A stretch of DNA of 64,000 bases, from positions 434,001 to 498,000 of the forward strand of contig KN834752.1 of the NCBI GenBank assembly GCA_000827265.1, read 5' to 3'. The notes beneath the pieces are model-generated. The model did not search any database and was not told the origin of the DNA. It saw only the letters and a list, made by a program, of their open reading frames with translations. This document shows positions 33,092 to 44,839 of the stretch, in pieces. Origin of the DNA: Collybiopsis luxurians FD-317 M1. Its lineage: Eukaryota > Basidiomycota > Agaricomycetes > Agaricales > Omphalotaceae. Each line of letters starts with the position of its first letter. Position 1 is the stretch's first letter. The position numbers and the translations under genes are program-made.

Positions 33092-34731
33092 CTACTGGAT
33101 TGTACAAAGATTTGATCTGAATGAGAAGTGTGCAGCTATCAGATATGGCAATCCACGAGGTAGACTTAGGGCAAGAATACTCACCAGAAGCTTTTGGCTC
33201 AATCGCTGTCCCATCCAGAGTAACTAGAGTAAGGGTTATATCCAGCCTCTGCGACAAGGAATTTCATAGAGCACTTCAAGGTACTCTTAGAATAATTGAC
33301 TTCAATCGAGTGCAAGTCTACGTCGCAAGAACCTGTCTTGACAGACTTGGCAAAGTTCGAGCCGCCACCGCCGAAAAAGCCGAGTCGGTGCCCTTGGAAG
33401 CCTGAACGCATGATATTGGATTGAATACGCTGGATATGAAATGCAGAAGAAAACACGCATTACCTCCCTTGGTCCACCTGTTCCCTTTGAGCGATTTCAA
33501 CTCGCCACCGAAAAGGTCGTTGATATGAGCTTGATTTTCCTGTGAAAATGTGTCCATTTAGACTCTACAAGGGACACAGAAGTGGCGACCTACGCACAAA
33601 GTGTATGATGGTCACAACGCTATTTGGCTTGTTCTCGGGCGTAGGTTGAATCAAATGGCCTTTGCCCATGAAGATCGCATTGAACTCGGTTTGCTCAAAG
33701 ACCTCGTCGATCTTGATCGTCTTTGCAGAACCTTGGAACTTGCAGTTATCAGACTTGCAGTCTTTCTTAAGCCTGGATACAGCGAAACAGTTGAAGTGTT
33801 TATAACTGCGAGAAAAAAACTGAACATACTGATCAAAAATCTTCTTCAATTGCATCTTTTGTTTTTTCTCATCACCCACAGTGCTTGGTTTTCCACCGGA
33901 GGTCGAAGCGGCGGCGGCGGAGGAAGAACCAGAACTACAGCTAGTAGCCGCACCTGGATCGGTTCTAGCGCGTTTGGCCGGTGGTTGACGGAGGGCCTCG
34001 ACTTCATCTTCCAGCTATAGATGGGAGAGGGGAAAGTAGCCAGTATCAGAATCCGACAAAAGAGTGAAGCAAAATTGGACTGAATGCTGGAATCGACGTG
34101 AGAGTAAGGGACGCGAACCTGGAAAATACGTTGCCTCATAGCTTCGATGACCTGTGATTGAAAGTGGTCAATGTTCAACTCGAAAAGAACTCGTTAGAAA
34201 TACGAAAAAAAAAGCGTCAAGTTTCCAGGAATATTCCAGAGCACAAAAAGGGGCAAAGAATAGGGTGATAATGATTACTTGCCTGAGGACTAACCGCGAA
34301 ACTATTGTTGAGATCTATGTTCTCTGCACAAAAAATTAGTCTAATTGGCTGAAACCTTTATCATGTCAATAACACGACTTACCTCCATTCACAAGATTAA
34401 TTGTCCTTTTCCTTCCTTTGTGGTCGTTCGAGGTACCCATTTGTTGCACCAGGGTTTGATGATAGTAACTCGCGTTGTTGGGAGCAAGTTGGGAAAGCGC
34501 AGCAGCAGCGTTAGCTTGGGTTGAAACTGGAGCTTTGGGCATCTGTGTAGAGTTGACTGCTGGAAATTGAGTTGGCTGGGTGATGGTATCGGGGTTCAAA
34601 GTTTGGGGAATGGCCTGTGGCTGAGCAGACTGAGGCGCGTTTTCTTTGTTTCCCTGGGTGATCTGAGTCGGAGTAACACGAAATGGAGGAAGCATTCCAG
34701 GAAAAAATTTGGCTGGATCAATTGTGGTCAT
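33092..34731 (-). CDS. Unrecognised nuclear-type protein with coiled coil
   Basis: About eight exons run from ATG 34731 (MTTIDPAKFFPGMLPPFRV) to TAG at 33092-33094. The first ~120 residues are Pro/Gln/Thr-rich. Exon pieces then give DLNNSFAVSPQ, VIEAMRQRIFQ followed by LEDEVEALRQPPAKRARTDP (a short coiled coil next to a nuclear-localisation-like cluster), and a Ser/Gly-rich stretch. After these comes a folded-looking region with KKQKMQLKKIFDQ, FKRLKKD-like FAVSRLKKDCKSDNCKFQGS, FNAIFMGKGHLIQPTPENKP, FGGELKSLKGNRWTKGG and SVKTGSCDVDLHS. The end requires an intron to join to RLDITLTLVTLDG. I do not recognise the domain. It looks like a conserved nuclear protein rather than noise because the exon frames and the hydrophobic pattern continue to the end. 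Confidence 0.55.
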
Positions 34732-35205
34732 CGTGAAGTGAGGAAATTCAAAAATTAATGGTTGTGGCGAAAGCAGGGTCGTTTCAGATTGTCTCACGCC
34801 ATCCACGCGTGCATCCTAGACACGCAGACTACAGTAAATAAATCCATAAAATAGGAATATTTTGAGAGGATACAGCGATAGCGATGCAGGTAGATTTGGA
34901 CAGCAGATAAAGGTGAGAGATTCACAGTGTTTGAGGGAACGATGAATAAAATTCAGGAAAGAAACGGATATATAGTATATAAACGACAAAATGCAAATGC
35001 AGTATAGTACAAGCGAAAGCAGAATAAGATATGTAGATGATATACTTAATAGCGGCACTTCCAACAAAAGGCGGTCACAATAAAAGATTTAAAGAAAGTT
35101 ACAAGGCGGGTTACAGTTCGTGGAGGAAGAGATTGCTGGACCTTCCGAGCACTTTACGGCAACAGAAAGCCGGGACCAGGGGTAGTTGGAAGTGCAAAGA
35201 AGGCC
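34732..35205. other. Intergenic, no gene seen
   Basis: It separates two minus-strand genes. It is AT-rich with TATA-like runs (for example atatagtatata near 34970-34981), which lie ~240 bp upstream of the ATG at 34731. No gene is supported. Confidence 0.4.
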
Positions 35206-36198
35206 TTATGCCTCGTCTTCAGAATCCTCTACGTCGTCTTCGTTGGCAGATTCGGGGTCTGCTCCTGCGGCTACAGCTGTAGCAGCCTCCAAAGGTTCCT
35301 CTGACCTGTCTTCAGGCTTTGGGGCTTCTTCCTCTTCCTCTTCAGCGGCTGCTGGAGGTGTAGAAGCGATCGAAGAAGTTTCATCCAATTCGCCGGATAC
35401 TTCCTTGGGCAGAGGTATAGACTCTGGAGCAACAGCGATCTCCTTCGACTCATCGTCTGTCGCAAGCACTTGATTCTCATCCTTGTCCCCCCTTTCCGTT
35501 TCCTCCAAGTCGACTTCTTTGACTCCTTGCGTGACCTCCTTCACACTTTCAGAATCGAGCGGTGGGTTGGACCCTGGTAGCTCTAGCGGAGTTTGCGGAG
35601 TGTCACCCCTAGACTTCTTCGCCCTTGACTGTGCCTCCGTCTCGTCATCCAAGTCACGGTCAGCAGAGCTCAATCGTCGTTTGCGGGAAGTTTTTGGTGC
35701 ATTGGAGGTGGCTATCAGGCAGATCCATTGTAAAAGATGTTTTACAAGCCCATGGAAACGGAGATGGGATCCGGAGCATAACCCATTAATTGGAAAAGGC
35801 AAGAAGGAGAGATGAATGGTCAGCAACAAATTTTCGCCCGAGAAAAGAGAAACACACCATCATCGTCCCAAGGTCTGTCTGGACGAGGAAGGACGGAGTT
35901 TGAGATTCGCCTAATAAGCCCGAACATCCCGCGACTATTGTTGGATATCACAAAAAGGGGATAAATGCGGGGAATGTAATGGAACGCGACTGAGATCGCT
36001 TTTTGGAAATCGTTGACTGCTGTAATCGTCACGTTGTAAACCACGTGGTCTGCTTCGGCCCGCCGACACGAGGACTCAAGGACGCGACGCGCCAACTTTC
36101 GAGCAGCGCAACGCTTGACTGAATCACTCATTCCAACTCCCAATGCCTCCGAAGCCATTATTACCACCGTCAGGCCTAGTGCCATTCAGGAACTCCAT
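35206..36198 (-). CDS. Acidic low-complexity nuclear-like protein, unrecognised
   Basis: The last exon (to 35206) is strongly biased. It opens with APKTSRKRRLSSADRDLDDE, a basic NLS-like patch, then KKSRGDTPQTP, and ends in a Glu/Asp/Ala-rich tail closing EDDVEDSEDEA. Upstream, ISNSVLPRPDRPWDDD with a donor after it appears to join to the basic patch. The first exon may be MEFLNGTRPDGGNNGFGGIG from ATG 36198. How the middle (35910-36125) is spliced is unclear. Basic-plus-acidic disordered proteins of this kind are often chromatin or RNA-processing factors, but no domain is recognised. Confidence 0.4.
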
Positions 36199-36348
36199 TG
36201 ATGAGAAACGAGAACAAATTTCGTAACAGTGGATGATAGATTAAGGGATAGTTTCGAATCGATACAAAAAAGTACATTACTTATGTAGATGAAGCAAGTC
36301 CATATCTCCGATCCTATTACAAGCATCGGAGAGAATATTCACCGTCTA

Positions 36349-37298
36349 TTACACTCCTCCGTGAGAGTAAGGTCTACCCGTAGCAGAGCCGCTGTTATGC
36401 GTCAAAGATTCATGTTCTTCCCGATTTGCGCCCACAGCAGCATAGCCTGTTGTCGAAAAGGGATAGAAAGTCATAGGGTAGACCTGCTTGTCAATTAGAT
36501 ACTTGACGCAGTCAGAAAGGATCCAGCAGGCATCTAAAATAAGCAGAGCGTTTGAAACCAGGTCGTTTGAAGCAGTTGACTGAGAGCAAGAACTTACAAG
36601 CCAATATTAGCAATGGGACAATCGCAAAAATAAGCAAAACGGCGATTTGACCACCCCGAGAAAGTCCATTCGCTTGGCAGTTGCCATTTTGGTCTTCCAA
36701 AAGACATGAATCATCATGGTTGTTAACGAAGAAGATAACCAGGTTGACGATAGTAACAATCGTTTGGCCGAAGAGATATCCCCGCAAGAAATTTAAGAAT
36801 ATTTGGATCCAGTTGACGCGTTTTCGCAAGACACCAAGGATTCTATAAGAGGGTTGTACCGGTAAGTCGAGAGAGACTTGGCAGAGTCAAACTCGGAGGT
36901 ATTACATACCCAAAAATCGATGCTATGAAAAGCAAAGTATAACTTGCCCCCCATAATCCAACGATAATTTCTTGACGTTCCGTTAATCTTGGATCAACTG
37001 AAACACATATTATTCCTGGACCAGAAAAACAGGATAGACAAACGAGGACTCACTGCGGTCATTCGCATTTAAGATCAATGCTGCCCACATGATAGCAGCA
37101 ACAAGACCTGATATCGCAAACTCCACTACAGCGACAAAGAACTGAGCGCAAGATCCTTCAGCCCAATGTCATGTCGTACGAGGATCTGCTTTTACTCACT
37201 GCACCAAGCCTGACTGTAATGACCTCAGTAACACGTTCTGCATCTTTTGAAGGAAAAAGACCTACTAGGCAAACAGCAAAGGAAGTGAGGGGACATTG
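36349..37298 (-). CDS. Four-helix membrane protein of unknown function
   Basis: Six exons can be joined in frame from ATG 37298 (MSPHFLCCLPS) to TAA at 36349-36351. Helices: FFVAVVEFAISGLVAAIMWAA, VGLWGASYTLLFIASIFGFLG, FLRGYLFGQTIVTIVNLVIFF and IAVLLIFAIVPLLILAYACWI. Between the third and fourth lies a loop with two cysteines (SCLLEDQNGNCQANG). The cytoplasmic tail is short and Ser/Gly/Tyr-rich. The topology resembles small fungal tetraspan proteins. I cannot assign a function. The 42-nt first intron and the start codon are the least certain elements. Confidence 0.55.
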
Positions 37299-38271
37299 TC
37301 GTTATTCGTGAAAACTGAGAGAAGGGAAGGAAGTGTGAGGTGAAAGGATGGAATTAAAAAATAAAATTTGCTTCCTCGCTATATACATGATGCAGGCGGG
37401 TTTCACCTTAAAAAGGCATGCCGCAGCGGAGATCGGAGGGCGGTGAAAGCACCGCCACGCACCAGCCGGCGTAATCATCTTACGAATCGACTAGTATACA
37501 TTCTCGGAAGGAGGCAGTTCATCCTTTACAGGGCCGATTATATGCATGCAAAATGGGCGAGAAAGGTGTAGAAGTGGATCGCCCTTGGTTTACTCGGGCG
37601 CCCAGAAGGATCTGGGGTACTACATAAAGCAGAGGCTGTGAAGCAATTGAGCTTTGCCTTTATATTTTGCTTAAGCCTTGGCTTGCATGTGCAGCGACCG
37701 CAGTCACTGACGTATCTATTGATCTCAGAAAGTACTCAATAAGTACTCACTACCAGCTGTCCAGGTTTTCTTCGTCATTTGATTTCCTGCCGAAAAAAAA
37801 AGTTTTCATATTCACAAACTGACCGCGTTGATACCAGTACCAAACTTACAAAGACTTTCGCCAGACTGATTCGTGAGCCGTAAATCCTTGTAGATATGAG
37901 TGTTGGTCCCTTCCGGATTGATTACAGTACTATGTAGCTCCCTTCCGGATTCATACGCGATACTTTGCAGTTCCCTATAAGCGCTAGTAAAGTTAAGTAC
38001 ATACTTGGCAGATTGTCATCGCCATCTGGATCCAGTAATTCTAAGTGCTTCTAATTGATACTCCACTGCACGCACTGTGTCGTGAACACACGGGGTACAT
38101 ACGCCGTCGATCTGTCGGAGCAGAATCCTCCGAACTTGTACACCTGGGTCGGCCGCGCTTGGAGCCACTTCATGATTGAGCGCTCGTAGTCAAAGCGAGT
38201 AATTTTATCCCAATTAGGAAAGACGGTCATAGAATTGTTTTTACAGATCGTATATCCTATATACCAAGTTT
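37299..38271. other. Region with only fragmentary coding signal
   Basis: Minus-strand pieces at 38173-38100 (MKWLQARPTQVYKFGGF), ~38055-38010 (KHLELLDPDGDDNLP) and ~37975-37850 (ELQSIAYESGRELHSTV, HIYKDLRLTNQSGESL) look protein-like. I could not join them without stops. They may be a small gene, a decayed one, or an extended 5-prime end of the membrane-protein gene. The 37320-37700 part holds nothing I recognise. Confidence 0.3.
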
Positions 38272-40350
38272 ATACCGAGTGTAGCTGTTCCATGTTTACT
38301 ATTTGCTTGAAAATTTCTAAAGCAGCAACAGGTTGGAATGCAGGCTGCAAAGAACATGGTCAGATTTTCTCAGTCCACGATAGAATCAATGGAGAGAGGC
38401 GCATAGCACATACCACTTCATGGCCAGCCTCATATACTCGCCTACGATACGATCAATTCGAACTGTCAGTGAGAGGGTCTACTAGGGCAATTAGCAGCCG
38501 TCACTCACGCAAAAGAAAAATTGTCGACATTCTGAATTGCCGCCACAGCTTGTCCGTCGATCGTCATGTTCGTGAAGGGTGTGTTAGCAAGCTGCGTGGA
38601 GCCATACCAGTCCATTGCGAGTACCGAAGCATGCCCACCGAGCCAGTTACAGCTACAAACAAGATCATTTTATGGACTGTGATAGCATGAATGGTCGCTT
38701 CGATTTACTTGATATCAGCATCTCCTGCCTAAGTGATTGATTAGTCTCCGGCATATGTGGAAATAGTTACACAACCTACCCATATAAGCATTTTGAGCTT
38801 AGAGTTTGCCAAAGCACCGAGTTGCGGGAGCCATGACCGTGCATCCTATAATATGGGATCAGAATTCAAACGATAATCGTAAGTAGATTAACTTACGTCC
38901 CCGGTCCTCGTGAACAGCTCGAATGGTGCATCTGGACATTCTGCGTACGTTACTTCAGCGCCGATCGCAGTCTGAACAGCTTTCTGCTGAAGAAACGATA
39001 CATAGAATTCGGGCGGAAATAATGCCGATGAATTCTGCCTCAAATCATCCGAGTCACGATTTCCCACTGCTGGAACAAAAACATTTTCAATCTGCAGTGC
39101 TTAATAAATAAATCTATCTTCGGCTGTCAGAGAGTTACTTACGCAGAAGTCGTCCGCGTTGCTGCAAATTTTGTTGGATGCTGAGGAGTTACCAGCGTTG
39201 TAGCAGGCCTGCTCCTGCTCCTCACATCCGTTTGCGCCGAAATAAGCTTGGTTCAATTCAGCGATAACTTTATCACTCTGTAGCTGACCATAACCAGGAG
39301 CATTCGTGGCGAAATCGACATAAGCCTTGTTCTGGATGAGGGGATCGTACCATCCACTAGAGCGTTCCCTATCAGTTACAATATCCTCTCGACTGGAAAA
39401 GGGAAGACTTGCTTGTTGATCATCAGCGCGCTCACTGTAACCAGTTCACCTTGGATAGCTCCGCTCGTGATGAGAGAGTTTTGCTGATCAAAATACGTTA
39501 CGAAGCTAGGTCCGTAATGACCCCCATAACTCTCTGTGGCAAAGATGAACCTGCAGGACGCAGAGAGATCAGAAGAGAACTTCAACATAGCGTATTAATT
39601 GACTTACTCCCTCGACTCAAACTTGGAGAATTGAGCAGTCTCGAATAGCATCTGGAAAGCAGTCCAAACAAAAGGTGCAGCTGCTTGGGTGCTATTCACA
39701 GTGTCTGTGCCAAACGAGAAACCCGTGCCGATAGGCTGGTCGATGTATATCACTGGAAGGGAATTATACGCAAATTCTTCGAACAGCACGGAGACGAAGA
39801 CGCACTGTTACTGATGTTGTTCCAGCTGTAAGGATTCAAGGTCGTCGTGAGATCTTCATTGACCTTGCACGGTCCGTTTTCTAGTTCATCATCATTTCAC
39901 TGACTGGCATGCCGATGGCTTCAGACATACCTTGGAAGAGACCGATCATGCTCGAACACCCGGGCCCGCCGTTAAGCCTACAGATGATTCACTTTTAGGA
40001 AAGGCCTGGAGGAAGAGACACTCTCACCAGAGGGTGAACGGGGCTGTTTCCGGTGATTCACGAGCCTCAAAGAACCAAAACCACTATTGAGAGTGTTGAG
40101 CAAGCTATAAAACGGAAAAGAGTTTCGGTTGACGCACCATGCTCATATTTGGGCCAACATTAATATAACCCGACATCTGCTGGACATTTGGTGTAGTTTC
40201 GCATATTCCGGAGTTGTTTACGAAACGAATGTTCACTCCTTCAAGATTGGCGGAAGCCTGAGTAAATTGGACAGGTTGGAGAGGGGAAGCATGAGTCCCA
40301 AATGCCAGGGCGCTGACAGCGATAGCCAGAAGGGCAGGAAGGAAAGCCAT
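38272..40350 (-). CDS. Secreted serine carboxypeptidase (peptidase family S10)
   Basis: ATG 40350 begins a signal peptide (MAFLPALLAIAVSALAFGTHA). The mature part opens ICETTPNVQQMSGYINVG. The substrate-pocket block WLNGGPGCSSM precedes YIDQPIGTGFSFGTD. The nucleophile serine is in TESYGGHYGP. The catalytic Asp is in AGDADI near 38730, and the catalytic His in VYEAGHEV near 38440. The end FQPVAALEIF..MEQLHSV with stop 38272-38274 is typical for S10. About ten short introns are present. S10 enzymes remove C-terminal residues from peptides at acid pH, and this one should be secreted or vacuolar. The usual first Glu of ESYGG is preserved. Confidence 0.88.
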
Positions 40351-40693
40351 GATTATTTTTGCTGCTGCTGTTGTTGATGCATTTTATGTGTCCCGCTCGC
40401 TTCCGGAAGTACCGCATGGTCGGATAAGAAAGAAGATGATATAGATACAGCTCACATGGTGCGCTATTCACCTGTGAGCTTAAAGCCTATTCAAGGGCAC
40501 TAGTATACAATTGAGCTACTGTTTTCGCTATCGTTGGAATGGCCACTATGACTGGAGAAGCATTCGAATTCGAAATTCGTGTGCGGGCGGCTACACGGTC
40601 ACGTTTTAGTTTTTCCTGTCGTCACGGTCACGGTCACGGATAGGTTTGAACTTCTCCTCGCTCGGCTCTCGATTGCTGCGACACATTTCGGGA
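40351..40693. promoter_or_regulatory. Divergent intergenic region, S10 and RING genes
   Basis: Both genes start outward from this 343-bp stretch. It contains a run of imperfect hexamers around 40598-40640 (CACGGT repeated) just upstream of the RING gene. No other element was recognised. Confidence 0.4.
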
Positions 40694-41505
40694 ATGGATA
40701 GAGCTGCTGCAAAAAGGTCTAGAAAAATCAAAGACAAAGAAAACAGACCAGTGCTCATATCCACCGAAATCATCGAGATATCTTCAGATGAAGAGGAGGT
40801 TTCTATCCCGCCCAAGAGAAAAGATCGCCCTGAAGAGAAGATTGCAGCCCTTCAGAAGGATGTAGCTAGACTAGAAAAGGCCAGCACATGCACACTTTCT
40901 ATTCCACCTTCGTTTGACGCGTCAACACAGGAAGTCCAGTCAGCTACAAAAGAACTCGAAGATGTGACCAACATCTTGGAAGAGGCTTCGAATCGAGAGG
41001 TAAGCTTGGTACGTCTCGTTAACCATCCATCGGCTAATCGATTCATTTGGACCAGAAATTCATCAATGAAATCGAAAATCAGATATGCTGCGATATTTGC
41101 AGTGAGACGATGTGGAAACCCTGGATGTGAGTTATACGCTTTCGGCCACTACAATCGTCAGCTCAACAGCTGTTCAGCCTCCACTGTGGACATTCACTAT
41201 GTGAAGATTGTCTTGATTCATGGTTCAATCAAACTCTCTCGCAGCATATGGCTTCAAATCCACACTACACTGAATATCTCCATCGCTATTATCTCACGAG
41301 TTATAATCTACTCAAGCAACATGGACCCCGTTATTCGTGCCCAACATGCCGCAAGGAAGTCAAGGGCAAACCAACGGAAGAATATTTTTTGAAGGCACTC
41401 GTCCACACGATCGCTGCCTCAAAAGGCAAGAAACACGACGGTGATAAAGGTCCTAGGACTGTTCCATGGGCAAAATATTTTGCGGAGGGGAAGTATTTCG
41501 CTTGA
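40694..41505 (+). CDS. RING-finger protein with an N-terminal SUMO-interaction-like motif
   Basis: Start at ATG 40694 (MDRAAAKRSRKIKDKENRP). Two introns, 41000-41055 and 41127-41177, restore the RING. The finger reads CCDIC, then LHCGHSLCEDCLDSWF, then SCPTCRKEV, that is C-x2-C..C-x-H-x2-C-x2-C..C-x2-C. A spacer of ~35 residues separates the two halves. Upstream, STEIIEISSDEEE is a hydrophobic core followed by Ser and acids, the shape of a SUMO-interacting motif, and residues ~60-115 look coiled-coil. A SIM plus RING is the layout of SUMO-targeted ubiquitin ligases, which act in the nucleus on sumoylated proteins. The RING is clear; the SUMO link is inference. The short C-terminus ends AEGKYFA. 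Confidence 0.75.
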
Positions 41506-41616
41506 TTGACGGTTCTTGGACAAAGACGATACCATCTGCACTTATATACTTCGAACCTTTGTTTAATTGTACAAAAGAGCTCATTTCACTACTGTAACCG
41601 ATTCTTCTGTAAACCT

Positions 41617-44600
41617 TTATTTGGCAGTGAATACCGGGAATTCGCCGATGCGCAATTTGGTCGCCTGGAAAGAAAAAAAAGTTGATTCAGTTGCACGACG
41701 AAGATTAGGAGACATAGGCACATACTCCATATGGAGTGAGAGTGATTGTCTTTTGCGCTCCGGTGCATGCAGGGTTCGTCGGAGGAGAAGAAGCAAAAGT
41801 GGTCCCCGCTACAGGCCAGTTAACCGGGCAAGCAGTAACTGTCATGGATAGAGGTGGCAATCCCGAATCGAACACCGGAGACGGAAGTGTTCCAGAGGCG
41901 GGTGGATTATTGACAAACTTGAGGGTAGATGGATCAATGGCATATTGCCACGCAGTTGAAGAATCAAATTCAAGATCCTTTGCGAGGGGCTGTTGTTTAT
42001 TGTCCGTCAAAGTTTTGGAAGTTCGTGGAACTAGAGCCCATGAGCATTCTTTTTTCCCACGCTAAGTCGAGACGTACTGTCGAAGGCATAGTGAAGAGGT
42101 CCTCTGTGAACGGCGATGGATCCGTGGGGGCGGCTCTCTAAAAGAAAGAAACACTCAGAGATAGTGATATAACCTCTGTGAGATCGCGCACCAGTCGTAA
42201 TAGGAGCCGGCAGGTTCAGGACAAAGGTCGTTGTTCCTGCTTTTGCAGATACCGCTTGCAGGCCATTTACAGGTGCAACAGTCGTTGCCGCCCCACCATT
42301 GATTGAGATGGTGCCATTGACAACCCAGCTTGGAATGCGTACGTAGTATGTAAACGCCTTCGCAGCCGTGATAGTGGTGTTCAACGTATCACTGAACGGA
42401 TAAAGTGTATTCACGGTCACAACGACAGGGTTCGCTGTAGACTTCAGTTCTAAGTATTGGACCATCTCAAGGGCATAAAAACAAACCAGAAGTAAGAGTT
42501 GTTGTGGTCTGGAAAGGACCAAGATAAACTTGAACAAGCGATGCTTGATCTGGCGTGGTCACGAATGCGTTGGTGATGAACTTCGGCCATCCTCTGTAAA
42601 TAGTAAGATATCAGTTTCTCTCACTCAATTGCAGCTAAATCGACTCAATGGCCAAAATTCACGGTGCAACAGGGATAATTGGGTTCCAAACCGAAAACAT
42701 TCGAATATGGCCTGTAAAAATAATTTAAAAAAGCAACGACACTCCAGTTGGGCAACGAAAACATACCCGTCGTTGGGGAAAGGGTTGCTATAATATGGCA
42801 AATTAATAAAGCTCTCAGCTCAAGAATACGAGATTCCTACGGTGTCATATTCTTGGCTGCAATCTGGTTCTGTTGCTGGAGATATTGGCGCGACCAAAAA
42901 TCTGCGCGCACTATAAGACACAGCGTGGGATTTTGGAACTACTATTATCTTACCTCCTGTCAGCTCTGCAGGAAGAGCATTGTAGGCGATTCGTTCGACC
43001 TACTTATTGGTCAATCAAATGAGCAAATGGGTCGCATTTTGATGCTTACTCGGTCCACATATTTCGGGTCTCCGGTTACTTGGTATAGGTATGATCCCCT
43101 GTCAAGAAAGTTTCAAGCTCCTTACCGTACTTACACAATGAGATACTAACGAAAACATAGTTTCCTGATTATTTCAAGTGAATAATTAAGGCAGGTAGGA
43201 TTAACTCATAATACTTACCACAACTAAACATAATTCGGTCCTTTACCAGTTGGATTAGATTGACTGGCTAATCATCCGCTCTGCATACTCACCCACGAGC
43301 AGCTTCCAATCCAGCAAGGTATTCATCTGCAGCATATATTCCAGATGGCCTTCCGTGATATTGGAAGAGCAAATCCCAACCCTGGCTCCCCCTATCCAGG
43401 TCTATGAAGCAATTGAGGAAGTCTAGTCGTCGCGAGAGTTTAATGTACGAACCGGTCTGATTGTGGGTAAAGCGATAAGTAGCGGGTAGTGCTTTCAGGC
43501 CTTCGGCCATGTTGACACCATGCCACTAGGAGAGAGGCATTGTTAGAGGAGTTTTATCTCAAGAGTCGACGGGAGGTCATTCACCGATAACACATATCCC
43601 GTGGGATTACGCAAATTTTCCGCTGAGAACGCAAAAATTAGTTAAATAGAAGAGCTTCAGCAGCCCAATAACACTGACTCGCAGTGGTAGGGAAATTCTA
43701 TGGGCAAACTGGTCAGCTAAGATTACCATCATGAGCCATGAAACCCTGCCTGGGTCTCAAAGACGATTTCCCACGGGACTCCCGTATATTTGAGTTGCTT
43801 CATTGTATCAAGTAAGAGAGCTTCATTGTCGTTGGGATGGAAATCGTATAACCTATGTAACAATCATCTTGTGTGCCACTCAGAAGCAGGATTTTGCGAA
43901 CTTACCACTGCAAGGTAATGACAAAATCTTCCCAGCGAGTTTGAGTCCATGCTTCGACCCCTTGGCCATTGTGCAGCATCGTATTGGCCAGAGAGACAAA
44001 TTTGTAAAGGGCTGTGACGACTTCATCGGTGAGGTCAGGATTAAATTCCACCATTTGGACAGCTCCAAACATGAAGGGGTACCTCAAGATTCTGTTATAA
44101 TGTGTACAAAATATGGAGCCACAAATAATATACCTTCCCCATAAATATCTTGGTTTCGTGGTGTTTACTTCAGGACCCATCCATCCGGTCGAATCTTGAT
44201 GTTCCAAGACGTAGCTTAGAAACTGTTGCGTCCTTTGAATAATAGCGGAGTTGTTGGCTAAAATACCGTTGGGTACCATTGCATTGAACCTACATAAATA
44301 ATGGATAAGAGCTATTAAGTACCGCTAGTAAGATGCTGCAGACCAGTAGCTCCCGGCTATGAGTGGTTGAGTGGGAATAACAAATCTGGGTCAGAATAAT
44401 ACAGCACCTTCTTCCAGGTTAGAATAGTACGAAGGTCCGCCCATCCAATCGGTTTCTGAGACACTACGTGCTATAAGTGCCTTTGGACAAAGAGAATTGA
44501 CCCGGTTTGACTTACTAGTCGTAAAATTCATGTTCATGCCCGGCTAGGCCATTGGTTTGAACCATGAGCTTCAAAGGATGGATTATATGAGAACTGATGC

Positions 44601-44839
44601 AAGTACATCACCGATATGCTCCAGGACATCCACACACCTGGTCATACACCCAACCTGTGGGTCTTATAGCCCCGAGAGGAAGAGACAAGTATGCCTTCGG
44701 CGCAACTTGCGGTATAGATTTTTAGCGCTCCAGAAAAATGCGGAACGAAAGGGGTCAGCTTACGGCCAGTTTGACCAAGCGCGGCAGAAAAGATACTGGT
44801 GCTTGCGAAAAGTAATTTGAGCAGAGACTTTGGAGCCAT
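41617..44839 (-). CDS. Secreted GH127 (beta-L-arabinofuranosidase-like, DUF1680) enzyme
   Basis: ATG 44839 starts a signal peptide (KSLLKLLFASTSIFSAALG) and the stop is at 41617-41619. The first exons give HQDSTGWMGPE and RYLWGRY; middle exons give VEFNPDLTDEVVTALYKFV and FQYHGRPSGIYAADEYLAG. Beta-domain exons follow, with AFTYYVRIPSWVVNGTISING, TFVLNLPAP, GSIAVHRGPLHYAFD and PPLSMTVTACPVNW; the end is TLTPYG joined to ATKLRIGEFPVF. An alpha/alpha barrel followed by beta-sandwiches fits GH127. Characterised members release L-arabinofuranose from plant cell-wall glycans or glycoproteins, but fungal homologues are little studied. Very many short introns (15 or more) make exact ends uncertain. 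Confidence 0.72.
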
